64,000 nt of DNA from NCBI RefSeq assembly GCF_002939785.1, contig NZ_MDEC01000007.1, positions 124,001 to 188,000 of the forward strand, in the 5' to 3' direction. Both the position numbers and the translations under genes were made by a program. A model generated the notes under the pieces. The model saw nothing but the letters and a program-made list of their open reading frames with translations. It did not search any database and was not told where the DNA came from. Within the stretch, counting starts at the first letter, position 1; each line of letters begins with the position of its first letter. The stretch comes from Xanthomonas codiaei (GTDB taxonomy: Bacteria; Pseudomonadota; Gammaproteobacteria; Xanthomonadales; Xanthomonadaceae). This document shows, one piece after another, positions 15,877-24,136 of the stretch.

Positions 15877-17367
15877 TCAGCGCGTTTCCTTCGGCGCCTC
15901 GCTCCAGCCCAGCCCCAGGCTCTTCTGCAAGGCCACATAGTTCACCAGCAACTGCACCTGCGCCTGCGCGGCGGCGTCCTGCGCCGAGAGTTGCTGGCGC
16001 TGCACATCCAGCAGGTCGATCGAGGAGGTCGCGCCGGCATCGCGGCGTTGCTGCATCAGCCCGGCCGAGCGCGTGGCCGAGGCTTCGGCCTGGCGCGCGA
16101 CCACCAGTTGCTTGCGCGCCGAGCCGAAACGCGACAGCGCCGCATTGGCGTCCTGCAAGGCGCCCAGCACCGCCGCCTCGTAGGCCGCCTCGCGCCCGGC
16201 GTTGCCGGCGCGCGCCTGGTCGACCTGCGCGCGGGTCTTGCCGAAATCGAAGATCGACCAGCGCAGCATCGGCGCCGCCAGCACGGTGCGCGCATCGGAA
16301 TTGAAATCGCTGGGTGAGCCGGCCACCCAGCTCAGGCCGCCCAGCAGGGTCACCTGCGGGAAATAGCCATTCAAGGCCTCGCCGATCTGGGCGCTGGAGG
16401 CAGCCAGCTCGCGCTCGGCCTTGCGCACGTCCGGGCGACGGCGGATCAGCGCACCGGCATCGTCCACGCGCACCTGCGTCGGCAGCATCGGTAGCGGCTG
16501 GGGCGTGCTCAACTGGGCATCCAGCGCGCCGGGCTCGCGCCCGACCATCAGCGCCAGCTGGTCCTGCGCTTCCTGCGCCTGCATCTGCAATGGCAGGCGT
16601 TGCGCTTGCTGCTGCTGCACCTGGGTGGCGATCTGTTCGACCTGCAGGTCCGACGCGGCGCCCTGGCTCCGGCGTTGCTGTACCAGCTGCAGCGTTTGGC
16701 GGATCTTGTCCAGGTTGGCATCGGCGATCGCCAGCCGCGCCTGCAACCCACGGTAGTTGAGGTACACCTGCCCGACCTCGGCGGCCAGCTGCACCTGCGC
16801 ATCGGCCAGTTCGGCCTCGGAGGCCTGCGCCTGGGCCAGCGCGCCTTCGGCGGCGCGGCGGCGGCGGCCGAAGAAATCCAGCTCCCAGCTGGCGTCGAAG
16901 CCGGCGCTGTAGATCTCGGTCTTTTCCAGATCCAGCGCCTGGCTGCCTTGCGCGGGCGGCTGGCCCTGCTGGCCGTTCTGCTGGCCGCCCAGCGTGTCCA
17001 CGATGGACTGCGGCGGTTCGGCATACGCGTACACCGCGCTGGCGTTGAGCTTGGGCAGACGCTCGGCGCGGCGCTGGCGGGCCAGTGCGCGATTGGCCTG
17101 CAGGCGTGCCTGCGCGGCACGCAGATTGGGGCTGTCGGCCAGCGCCTGGGTCACCAGCTGGGTCAGGGTCGGGTCGTGCAGTTCTTCCCACCAGTGGTTC
17201 AACGGTGCAGCGGCCACCACTTCCGCGCCGCTGGCGCGATGCAGCGTCGGAGCCTGCATGGCCGCATCGGCCACCGGGGGGGCCTTGGTGTAATTGGGGC
17301 CGAGCATGCAGCCGCCGAGCACGACAGCACTCAACGCCGCGGCCAGCGGCAGGCGGAGCAGGCGCAT
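15877..17367 (-). CDS. Outer-membrane efflux factor, NodT family lipoprotein
   Basis: A 496-residue TolC-like outer-membrane channel of the NodT/OprM type. The signal peptide ends in the lipobox VLGGC with Cys20 as the lipidated residue. Two copies of the OEP alpha-hairpin repeat follow, seen in LRAAQARLQANRALARQRRAERLP and again in RRPDVRKAERELAASSAQIGEA near residue 300. The ATG at 17367 begins 4 bp after the transporter stop, so it is the third gene of an emrA-emrB-OMF operon and completes a tripartite pump spanning both membranes. The substrate is not evident. Confidence 0.94.
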   Translation of the reverse strand: MRLLRLPLAAALSAVVLGGCMLGPNYTKAPPVADAAMQAPTLHRASGAEVVAAAPLNHWWEELHDPTLTQLVTQALADSPNLRAAQARLQANRALARQRRAERLPKLNASAVYAYAEPPQSIVDTLGGQQNGQQGQPPAQGSQALDLEKTEIYSAGFDASWELDFFGRRRRAAEGALAQAQASEAELADAQVQLAAEVGQVYLNYRGLQARLAIADANLDKIRQTLQLVQQRRSQGAASDLQVEQIATQVQQQQAQRLPLQMQAQEAQDQLALMVGREPGALDAQLSTPQPLPMLPTQVRVDDAGALIRRRPDVRKAERELAASSAQIGEALNGYFPQVTLLGGLSWVAGSPSDFNSDARTVLAAPMLRWSIFDFGKTRAQVDQARAGNAGREAAYEAAVLGALQDANAALSRFGSARKQLVVARQAEASATRSAGLMQQRRDAGATSSIDLLDVQRQQLSAQDAAAQAQVQLLVNYVALQKSLGLGWSEAPKETR

Positions 17368-17371
17368 GGAA

Positions 17372-18958
17372 TCAATGCATCGCAAGGTGCGTCCCCTTGG
17401 GTAACGGCTTGAGCAAAAAGGCCAGCGGAATCGTGCACACCACGATCATGCCGAAGATCCAGAACAGGTCGCTGTAGGTCATCACCAGCGCCTGCTGTTG
17501 CACCACCCGCGCAAACTGCGCGATGGAACGAATCGCCGCCTCGCCCCCGGCGCTGCCCTGCATCTGCGCGCTCAGGCCGGCCAGCGCCTCCTGCGCGCGC
17601 GGGGCGTTGGCGGTGATCGAACTGCCGATGGTTTCGGTGTGGAAGGTCATGCGCCGCTCCTGGAAGGTGGAGATCAGCGCCAGGCCGACCGAACCGCCCA
17701 GGTTGCGGCCGGCATTGAACAGCCCCGAGGCATCGCCGGCCAGTTCCGGCGGCACCGAGGAAATGGCCGCCTGGTTAAGCGACATCATCGCCAGCGCCAG
17801 CCCACAGCCCTGCAGCAGCTGTCCTGCGACGAAATGCATGCCCACCGTGTCGGCGGTCAGTTCCAGATTGACGAAGCAGGCGGCAGCGAAGCACAGCAGG
17901 CCGGCGATCACCAGGATGCGCACGTCCACCACGTCCAGCAGCTTGGGCATCATCGGCATCAGCAACACGGTCGGCAGCCCGGACAGCAGCAATACGTAGC
18001 CGGCCTGCTCGGTGTTGTAGCCGGAGATCACCGCCAGGAACTGCGGGATCATGTACATCACGCCGAACAGGATCATGCCCACAGCCATGATCATGATGAA
18101 CACCGCACCGAAGCTGCGATGCAGCAGCAGCGACAGGTGGATGACCGGTGCGCGCTTGCGGAACTGGCCGACGATCAACGCAATGAAACCGCTCAAGGCG
18201 ATCAGGCTCAGCGTGTTGATCTCGCTGGATTCGAACCAGCGTTCGCGCTGGCCCTCCTCCAGCACCACGGTGAGCCCGCCCAGCCCGGCCGTGAGGCCGT
18301 AGATGCCCAGCCAGTCGGCATCGAGCAGACCGGCCCAGTTGCCCTTCTCGTGTTCCAGCCCCAGCAGCAGCAGCGCCACCAGGCCCGCGCAGATCGGCAC
18401 GTTGATGAAGAAGGCGTAGTGCCAGCTGACGTTCTCGGTCAGCCAGCCGCCCAGCAGCGGGCCGATCACCGGCCCCATGATCACGGTCATGCCGAACAGC
18501 GCGGTACCCATGGTCTGCTGGCTGGGCGGCAGCCGGGTGGCCACGATGGTCAGCGCGGTGGGAATCAGCGCGCCGCCGGCCAGGCCCTGCCCCACGCGGC
18601 CGATGATCATCATCGGCAACGAGGTCGACAGGCCGCACACCACCGAGAACGCGGTGAACATCACCGCGCAGATCAGCAGGAAGTTGCGCAGGCCCAGGGT
18701 GCGCACGAACCAGCCGGTCAACGGGATCATGATGATCTCGGCCACCAGGTAGGCGGTGGAGATCCAGGTGCCTTCGGTACCGCTGGCGCCCACCTCGCCC
18801 TGGATGGTGGGCAGGGCCGCATTGACGATGGAGATGTCCAGCGTGGCCATGAACGAGCCGATGGTACCGGCCAGCACCGCCAGCCACGCGCCGGGATCGG
18901 CCTTTTCGCGACCGACGCTGCCGCCGGCGCCCTGACCGGTGGCGGCCGCTGCGCTCAT
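17372..18958 (-). CDS. emrB: EmrB/QacA-type drug:H+ antiporter (DHA2 MFS)
   Basis: A 528-residue inner-membrane transporter with 14 predicted helices. The N-terminal half has the DHA2 signature around FMATLDISIVNAALPTIQ (helix 1) and motif C-like GPVIGPLLGGWLTENVSWHYAFFINVP in helix 5, typical of EmrB. The start overlaps the emrA stop by 4 bp. With EmrA and the outer-membrane factor it should extrude hydrophobic toxins or, given its unusual place inside a polyamine operon, possibly an amine; the latter is speculation. Confidence 0.94.
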   Translation of the reverse strand: MSAAAATGQGAGGSVGREKADPGAWLAVLAGTIGSFMATLDISIVNAALPTIQGEVGASGTEGTWISTAYLVAEIIMIPLTGWFVRTLGLRNFLLICAVMFTAFSVVCGLSTSLPMMIIGRVGQGLAGGALIPTALTIVATRLPPSQQTMGTALFGMTVIMGPVIGPLLGGWLTENVSWHYAFFINVPICAGLVALLLLGLEHEKGNWAGLLDADWLGIYGLTAGLGGLTVVLEEGQRERWFESSEINTLSLIALSGFIALIVGQFRKRAPVIHLSLLLHRSFGAVFIMIMAVGMILFGVMYMIPQFLAVISGYNTEQAGYVLLLSGLPTVLLMPMMPKLLDVVDVRILVIAGLLCFAAACFVNLELTADTVGMHFVAGQLLQGCGLALAMMSLNQAAISSVPPELAGDASGLFNAGRNLGGSVGLALISTFQERRMTFHTETIGSSITANAPRAQEALAGLSAQMQGSAGGEAAIRSIAQFARVVQQQALVMTYSDLFWIFGMIVVCTIPLAFLLKPLPKGTHLAMH

Positions 18959-20148
18959 CGCGCGCGCTCCTGCTCCTGCACGCGCTCGGATTCTGCTTCG
19001 GCACGCTGCTTGGCATCCTTGGCCGAGCGCGTGTCCACCGTCACTTCCACCGACATGCCCGGCACCAGCACCTTGCGCGCCTCGTCTCCGGCCAGCACGC
19101 GGATACGCACCGGCACCCGCTGCACCACCTTGGTGAAGTTGCCGGTGGCGTTTTCCGGCGGCAACAGCGCGAATTGCGAGCCGGTACCCGGCGACAGGCT
19201 TTCGACCTTGCCGTGCAGCTTCACGCCCGACAGCGCATCGACCTCGATCTCGGCGGGCTGGCCGGGACGCATCAGGCCGACCTGGGTTTCCTTGAAATTG
19301 GCGACCAAGTACAGCGACTCCTGCGGCACGATGGTCATGGTGCGAGTGCCGGCGGCCAGGAACTGACCTTCCTGCACGGTCTTGTCGCCGACCCGGCCGT
19401 GGATGCGGCTGGTCAGGCGGGTGTCTTCCACCGCCACGCGGGCCTGGTCGGCATCGGCGCTGGCCTGCTTCAGGCCGGCCTGGGCCTGTTCCAGCTGCGC
19501 GCGGCTGGCCTGGATCTGGCTCTGCGCCCCGCTGGCCTGCGCCTGTGCGGCCTCGTACTGGGCGCGGGCGCGGGCCAGTTCGTGCTGCAGGCTTTCCTGG
19601 TGCTCGTGGGTGTCGGCGCCGGAGGCCGCCAGGGGCGCGAAGCGCTTCACTTCGGCCTGGGCGAACCTGAGACTGGCCGCGGCCGAGGTCACCTGGGTCC
19701 GCGCCTGCACCAGCGCCGCTTCCTGGCCGGCGACATTGGCAGTGGCGGCCACGATGTCGGCCTGGCGTGCGGCAATGGCCGCCTCGGCCTGCTGCAGGGT
19801 GGCCTGGTAGGTGCGGTCATCGATCTGCAGCAGCGGCTGGCCGGCCTCCACGATCTGGTTGTCGCCCACCAGCACCTTGGTCACATAGCCGCTGACGCGC
19901 GGCGCCACCGCCACCGAGTCGGCCTGCAGGTAGGCGTTATTGGTGTCCTGCATGTAGCGGCCCTTGACAAGGTAATAGGCCAGCCAGACAACCAGCAGCA
20001 CCAGCACCAGCACGCCCACCAGGATCAGGGTCCATCTGACCTTGGGATTCTTCAGCGGCGACGGCTTTGGCGGCTGCTGGGCCTCAACGCCCTGGGCATC
20101 GGCGGACGAGTCGCGGCCATCATTGGACGGGTGGTCTTGGTTGCTCAA
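18955..20148 (-). CDS. emrA: EmrA-type membrane fusion protein (HlyD family)
   Basis: A 397-residue periplasmic adaptor. A Gln/Pro-rich cytosolic N-terminus of about 37 residues precedes one transmembrane helix (38-60, rich in Leu and Val). Then come a lipoyl half-motif (VAPRVSGYVTKVLVGDNQIVEAGQPLLQID), a long Ala/Gln-rich coiled coil (about 115-225) and the second lipoyl half with beta-barrel (DTRLTSRIHGRVGDKTV). I select the TTG at 20148 because AGGA lies 8 nt before it and the EmrA-like N-terminus begins there; an upstream ATG at 20190 is possible. First gene of the efflux operon. Confidence 0.92.
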   Translation of the reverse strand: MSNQDHPSNDGRDSSADAQGVEAQQPPKPSPLKNPKVRWTLILVGVLVLVLLVVWLAYYLVKGRYMQDTNNAYLQADSVAVAPRVSGYVTKVLVGDNQIVEAGQPLLQIDDRTYQATLQQAEAAIAARQADIVAATANVAGQEAALVQARTQVTSAAASLRFAQAEVKRFAPLAASGADTHEHQESLQHELARARAQYEAAQAQASGAQSQIQASRAQLEQAQAGLKQASADADQARVAVEDTRLTSRIHGRVGDKTVQEGQFLAAGTRTMTIVPQESLYLVANFKETQVGLMRPGQPAEIEVDALSGVKLHGKVESLSPGTGSQFALLPPENATGNFTKVVQRVPVRIRVLAGDEARKVLVPGMSVEVTVDTRSAKDAKQRAEAESERVQEQERAR

Positions 20149-20587
20149 AGGAAGCGTCCTGTGTGTCGTGGGCGAGGCGCGCCAGGGCATGCCGCAGCAG
20201 CGGCGCAAGCGAGCGCGGCGAAACCATACAATTATTTAAACCCGCCAGTACAGATAGTGTGACGAGCCTGGTCAGCCTGCGCTTGGCTTGTGCCGGCCAG
20301 TGCGCCTGATGGGTCGGTGGCGCGACGGGCGCCCGGCCCGCGACGACCGGACGCCGCAGTACCGACCGCATGCCCCTGCGACCAGGTTGGAAGTGTCAGC
20401 GACCAGGATGGGTTTTTTATTGGGATGCAACGGCCTGCACCGCGCCGGTGTCTGGCACATGGACCTTGGAGCGGCCGGCACCCCGTCGCGGGGGGGGCGC
20501 ATGGAGATGCACGACGCGCAGGAACCAGGGCGAAGCTTCCGGGCAACGACGTCGCCCACCCGGCCGCCGCACAGGCGGGCGGTGCAG
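20149..20587. other. 439-bp region between potF and emrA
   Basis: It includes the likely emrA promoter: an AT-rich patch at about 20226-20242 (ATTATTTAAA on the plus strand) stands out in very GC-rich DNA. No gene or regulator is visible, although emr operons usually have a MarR or TetR regulator beside them. A run of seven G at 20490-20496 and a T-rich stretch near 20411 are the only other oddities. Confidence 0.5.
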
Positions 20588-21703
20588 TCAGCGGCCGGTC
20601 TTGATCTCGGTCCACAACCGCGTGTACAGGCGGTCCACGTCCGGCGGATTGATCGCGTAGGTGAACATCTTGGCGGTCACCTCCGGCGGCGGATAGATGG
20701 TGGGATCGTTGCGGATCGTCGCATCCACCAACGGCGTGGCGGTACGCACCGGGTTGGCGTAGTGGATGAAGTTGGTATTGGCCGCGGCCACCTCGGGCTT
20801 CAACAGGTAGTTGATGAAGGCGTAGGCGTTGTCCGGATGCTTGGCGTCCTTGGGAATGGCCAGCATGTCGAACCATTGCGGCGCGCCTTCCTTCGGGATC
20901 GCGTAGGCCACCTTGACGGTGTTGCCGGCTTCCACCGCGCGATCGCGCGCCTGGATGATGTCGCCCGACCAGCCCACCGCCAGGCAGGTATTGCCGTTGG
21001 CCAGCGAGGTCACGTACTGGCTGGAGTGGAAATTCTGCACATACGGGCGAATGGCCTTGATCAGCGCGGCAGCCTTTTCGATCTCGGCCGGCACCGTGCT
21101 GTGCGGGTCCAGGCCCAGGTAATTGAGGGCGATCGGAATCATGTCCGAGGGCGTGTCCAGGATGGTCACGCCGCAGTCCTTGAGCCTGGACAGGTTGTCC
21201 GGCTTGAACACCAGATCCCAGCTGTTGGCCACCTCGGTGCTGCCGAAGATCGCCTTGAGCTTGTCGACGTTGTAGCCGATGCCGGTGGTGCCGATCATGT
21301 AGGGCACGCCATAGGCATTCCCCGGGTCCTGCGCAGCGATGCGGCGCATCACATCCGGGTCCAGATTGGCCAGGTTGGGGATCTTGCTCTTGTCCAGCGG
21401 CAGGAACACGCCGGCCTGGATCTGCCGGCCGAAGAAGTTGAGCGTGGGCACCACCACGTCGTAATCGCTGCCGCCGGCCAGCAACTTGGTTTCCACCATC
21501 TCGTCGCTGTCGAACACGTCGTAGGTGACCTTGATACCCGTGCTCTTTTCGAATGCCGGAATGGTGTCTTCGGCGATGTAGTCGGAATAGTTGTAGACGT
21601 TGAGCACCTTGGCCTGCGCGTCGGCTTTGCCCGGGGCGCCACCGCCGCCACAGCCGGACAACAGGGTGATGGACAGCGTCAATGCGAGCAGTCGCAGCGT
21701 CAT
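20588..21703 (-). CDS. potF: Polyamine-binding lipoprotein PotF/SpuD type
   Basis: A 371-residue periplasmic substrate-binding protein for putrescine or spermidine. The signal peptide ends with LLSGC, Cys18 being the predicted lipid-anchored residue. Family hallmarks are VLNVYNYSDYIAEDTIPAFEKSTGIKV split by its start, YDVVVPTLNFFGRQIQAG, VGWSGDIIQARDRA and NAYAFINYLLKPEVAA. It lies downstream of the aminotransferase on the same strand and corresponds to SpuD/SpuE of Pseudomonas. Its ABC partners potGHI lie 5.3 kb further on, beyond the emr efflux genes, so the transporter is encoded in two pieces. Confidence 0.95.
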   Translation of the reverse strand: MTLRLLALTLSITLLSGCGGGGAPGKADAQAKVLNVYNYSDYIAEDTIPAFEKSTGIKVTYDVFDSDEMVETKLLAGGSDYDVVVPTLNFFGRQIQAGVFLPLDKSKIPNLANLDPDVMRRIAAQDPGNAYGVPYMIGTTGIGYNVDKLKAIFGSTEVANSWDLVFKPDNLSRLKDCGVTILDTPSDMIPIALNYLGLDPHSTVPAEIEKAAALIKAIRPYVQNFHSSQYVTSLANGNTCLAVGWSGDIIQARDRAVEAGNTVKVAYAIPKEGAPQWFDMLAIPKDAKHPDNAYAFINYLLKPEVAAANTNFIHYANPVRTATPLVDATIRNDPTIYPPPEVTAKMFTYAINPPDVDRLYTRLWTEIKTGR

Positions 21704-21958
21704 GTGGATCTCCAGCGCGATGGGGGCGGCCCGGCGCGGGGCCGGTCTGGCGCCAGACTACCCAGCGTGCCCGGGTTTGCCCAGCGGGGGCCGGCCGGAA
21801 GGCGCGCTGGCCATGCGGCAGGCAACGGGAATCATGCGGGCCGCCCGCAGGCGCGTTAGCAGCGACCGATGCCGTGCTCCCGATCGGCAGGCCGGATGCT
21901 GCATTGCCTGGCAACGAGCCCAGGGTGCGCCTGCGCGCTGGCGATGCCCTGCTGTCGC

Positions 21959-23338
21959 TCACCTGCCCAGCGCGTGCGCGGTGTCGTCCAGCGCGCCCCA
22001 GGCCTTGTCAAACAGCTCGTCCACCTGTTCGCGGGTGATGATCAGCGGCGGCGACAGCAGCATGGCGTCGTAGGTGGCGCGCAGGATCAGCCCGCGTTGC
22101 AGCGCGAAGTCGCGGCAGAGCGCGCCGACCAGCCCGCGACTGGGAAAATACCTGCCGCGTTGGCGCCTGTCCGGCACCAGCTCCAGCGCGCCGACCAGCC
22201 CAGCGATGCGCGCCTCGCCCACCAATCGGTGCTCGCCCAGCTCGGCCCAGCGCTGCGCCAGATACGGCGCGATCTGCGTGCGTGCGGTGTCCACGATGCC
22301 CTCGTCCTGCAGCAGACGCAGATTCTCCAGCGCCACCGCCGCGCACACCGGATGCCCGGAATACGTGCCCCCATGCGCCAGCTCGCCGCCCTGCTGCTTG
22401 AGCACCCCGGCCACGCGGTCGTTGAAGATCGCCGCTGCCAGCGGGATATAGCCGGAGGTGATGCCCTTGGCCAGCGTCATCACATCCGGCTGAAACCCGA
22501 AATACTCGGCCCCGAACCACGGCCCGGTGCGCCCGAACCCGCAGATCACTTCGTCGGCCACCAGCAACACGTCGTAGTGCCGGCAGATGCGCGCGATCTC
22601 CGGCCAGTAGCTGCGCGGCGGGATATAGACACCGATCGCGCCCAGGATGGGCTCGCCGATGAAGGCCGCCACGTTTTCCGGCCCGAGTTCGAGAATCTTC
22701 GCTTCCAGCCGGCGTGCCGCCAGCAGGCCGTAGTCCTGCGGATCCAGGTCACCGCCATCGCCGAAGTGATACGGCGGTGCGATATGCGCGATGCCCGGGA
22801 TCGGCAAGCCCCCCTGCTTGTGCATGCCCTGCATCCCGCCCAGGCTGGCGCCAGCCATGGTGGTGCCGTGGTAGCCATCGTGGCGGCCGATGAAGACCTG
22901 TTTTTGCGGCAGCCCCTGCACCGCCCAGAAATGCCGCACCAGGCGCAGGATGGTGTCGTTGGCTTCGGACCCGGAGTTGGCGAAGAAGGCATGGTTCAGA
23001 TCGCCCGGCGTCAGCTCCGCCAGCTTGGCGGCAAGGCGGATGGTGGGCTCGGTGGTGCACTGGAAGAAGCTGTTGTAGTACGCCAGCTGCTCCATCTGCC
23101 GCGCCGCGGCCTGCGCCAGCTCGGTGCGCCCATAGCCTACGTTGACGCACCACAACCCGCCGAACGCATCCAGCAGCTTGTTGCCGTCGGCATCCCACAC
23201 GTAGACGCCTTCACCGCGCGTCAGGATGCGTGTACCTTTTTGCGCCAACACCGCGTTGTCGTTGAACGGATGCAGATGATGCGCCGCATCGAGCTGCTGC
23301 AGCGACCTGAGCACAGAAGAATCCACGACCTGCTCCAC
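21959..23338 (-). CDS. Putrescine/omega-amino acid aminotransferase, SpuC type
   Basis: A 459-residue class III PLP-dependent aminotransferase. The cofactor-binding segments are NSGSEANDTILRL, the aspartate in LLVADEVICGFGRTG and the Schiff-base lysine Lys291 in TLAKGITSGYIP. By context it is probably SpuC-like (putrescine:pyruvate) or a GABA aminotransferase, converting putrescine or GABA to the aldehyde. The start chosen is GTG at 23338. It precedes potF by 255 bp and is separated from the puuA gene by 800 bp of repeats. Substrate choice between putrescine and GABA cannot be settled by eye. Confidence 0.9.
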   Translation of the reverse strand: MEQVVDSSVLRSLQQLDAAHHLHPFNDNAVLAQKGTRILTRGEGVYVWDADGNKLLDAFGGLWCVNVGYGRTELAQAAARQMEQLAYYNSFFQCTTEPTIRLAAKLAELTPGDLNHAFFANSGSEANDTILRLVRHFWAVQGLPQKQVFIGRHDGYHGTTMAGASLGGMQGMHKQGGLPIPGIAHIAPPYHFGDGGDLDPQDYGLLAARRLEAKILELGPENVAAFIGEPILGAIGVYIPPRSYWPEIARICRHYDVLLVADEVICGFGRTGPWFGAEYFGFQPDVMTLAKGITSGYIPLAAAIFNDRVAGVLKQQGGELAHGGTYSGHPVCAAVALENLRLLQDEGIVDTARTQIAPYLAQRWAELGEHRLVGEARIAGLVGALELVPDRRQRGRYFPSRGLVGALCRDFALQRGLILRATYDAMLLSPPLIITREQVDELFDKAWGALDDTAHALGR

Positions 23339-23468
23339 GCGTGAGGAATCAAGAGCATACCCAGGCCCCGTTGCCGGACCGTGGACGGTGTTGCAGAGCG
23401 CTCCGCCAAGCCCGTGCGCGTCCGACAGACAGCTTGGCCGCGAGAACTTCCTCTGCCGCTAGCCTCGC

Positions 23469-23530
23469 CCTCATCCGCCCTTCGGGCATCTTCTCCCCAT
23501 AAAGGAGGACAATGTCCCAATGGGAGAAGG
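23469..23530. repeat. Dispersed CTCATCCG hairpin element, loop-expanded copy
   Basis: This carries CCTCATCCGCCCTTCGGGCA, then CTTCTCCC, then a loop, then GGGAGAAGG. Compared with the copy at 24070-24110 it is 21 bp longer, the additional bases (CATAAAGGAGGACAATGTCCC) lying in the loop between the CTTCTCCC and GGGAGAAG arms. The element family also occurs at 10469 and in the array at 47710. Confidence 0.7.
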
Positions 23531-23656
23531 AAACGTCTGGCAACGTAGGCGGCCTGCACATTTCGACCGCACTTTCGGCCTCCTGCCCAGCACCGCCTGG
23601 CCTGTGCATAGCGCCGCACCTCCGTGCGCTGCGCAAAACGGCGCTTGCCCCGCCCT

Positions 23657-23703
23657 GCTTTGCTTTGCTTTGCTTGCCTTTGCTTGCCTTTGCCTGGCTT
23701 TCG
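23657..23703. repeat. TTTGC-type simple sequence repeat
   Basis: Repeated CTTTG / CTTGCCTTTG words run for about 47 bp. It lies outside any gene, so length variation would be unlikely to switch a protein. Confidence 0.7.
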
Positions 23704-23730
23704 CTTTTCCGGGGCCCCATACCGCAGCGG

Positions 23731-23828
23731 CAAGGCCGGCAGATACAACCCGCAGGGCGGCGCGCATGGATGCGCGACGTTTTTGTAAGGGACATGAATG
23801 TCCCTTACAAAAATTTCTGCCGGCCTTG
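23731..23828. repeat. 98-bp nested inverted repeat
   Basis: Outer arms CAAGGCCGGCAGA (23731-23743) and TCTGCCGGCCTTG (23816-23828) are exact complements. Inside is a second perfect palindrome, TTTTTGTAAGGGACA (23780-23794) and TGTCCCTTACAAAAA (23799-23813), around a TGAA loop. The inner stem ends in A/T runs on both sides, so it could act as a bidirectional terminator; the outer arms suggest a mobile or structured unit. Confidence 0.8.
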
Positions 23829-23885
23829 CGCACCCGTAGCACCGCAGGCGCGTAGGGCGCGAGGACGGGGTGTGCTTTCTTTTTG

Positions 23886-23921
23886 GTTAATTTTTCTTTG
23901 CACAAGCAAAGAAAAAGTAAC
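23886..23921. repeat. AT-rich 16-bp-arm hairpin
   Basis: GTTAATTTTTCTTTGC (23886-23901) pairs with GCAAAGAAAAAGTAAC (23906-23921) at 15 of 16 positions around an ACAA loop. It is directly followed by CGCGCCC-AAA-GGGCGTG, a second small stem. The very low GC contrasts with the flanks. Similar sequences are frequent in Xanthomonas intergenic DNA as far as I recall. Confidence 0.75.
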
Positions 23922-24069
23922 TCGCGCCCAAAGGGCGTGAAAGCTCTGCGTTGGGTTCAACTATCCAGAACAATTCCAAAGAAACGTGAAAGCTCGGCTT
24001 TAAATTTGCCCCCAAGAAACGCGCAAGCACACAAGCCACGCCACGCTTCAACACCACCCGACACCGTAC

Positions 24070-24110
24070 CCTCATCCGCCCTTCGGGCACCTTCTCCCAA
24101 TGGGAGAAGG
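24070..24110. repeat. Dispersed CTCATCCG hairpin element
   Basis: A compact copy: CCTCATCCGCCCTTCGGGCA followed by CCTTCTCCC-AAT-GGGAGAAGG. It lies 27 bp after the puuA stop on the transcript side, where it could form a 3-prime stabilising or terminating hairpin. Confidence 0.7.
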
Positions 24111-24136
24111 GAAACGCCCGGTTTCGACCACGCCGC

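Larger units (their letters stand above)
23339..24136. other. 798-bp repeat-filled region within the polyamine locus
   Basis: No supported gene. The segment contains two copies of the dispersed CTCATCCG hairpin element, a short TTTGC-type simple repeat, a nested inverted repeat and a long hairpin, each listed separately. AT content rises sharply around 23780-23920. These structures break up what would otherwise be a continuous puuD-puuA-aminotransferase-potF operon and may end or attenuate transcription. Confidence 0.7.

Noticed and set aside
15489-15938. Minus-strand 149-residue gene upstream of the efflux operon end
   Set aside because: Its composition is Arg/Trp/Pro-rich with no domain, it overlaps the 3-prime end of the outer-membrane factor gene, and it looks like a chance frame in GC-rich DNA.
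15877-20148. Composite transposon carrying the efflux cassette
   Set aside because: I looked for transposase fragments and flanking terminal repeats on both sides of the cassette and found none; acquisition, if it happened, has left no visible mobile-element scar.
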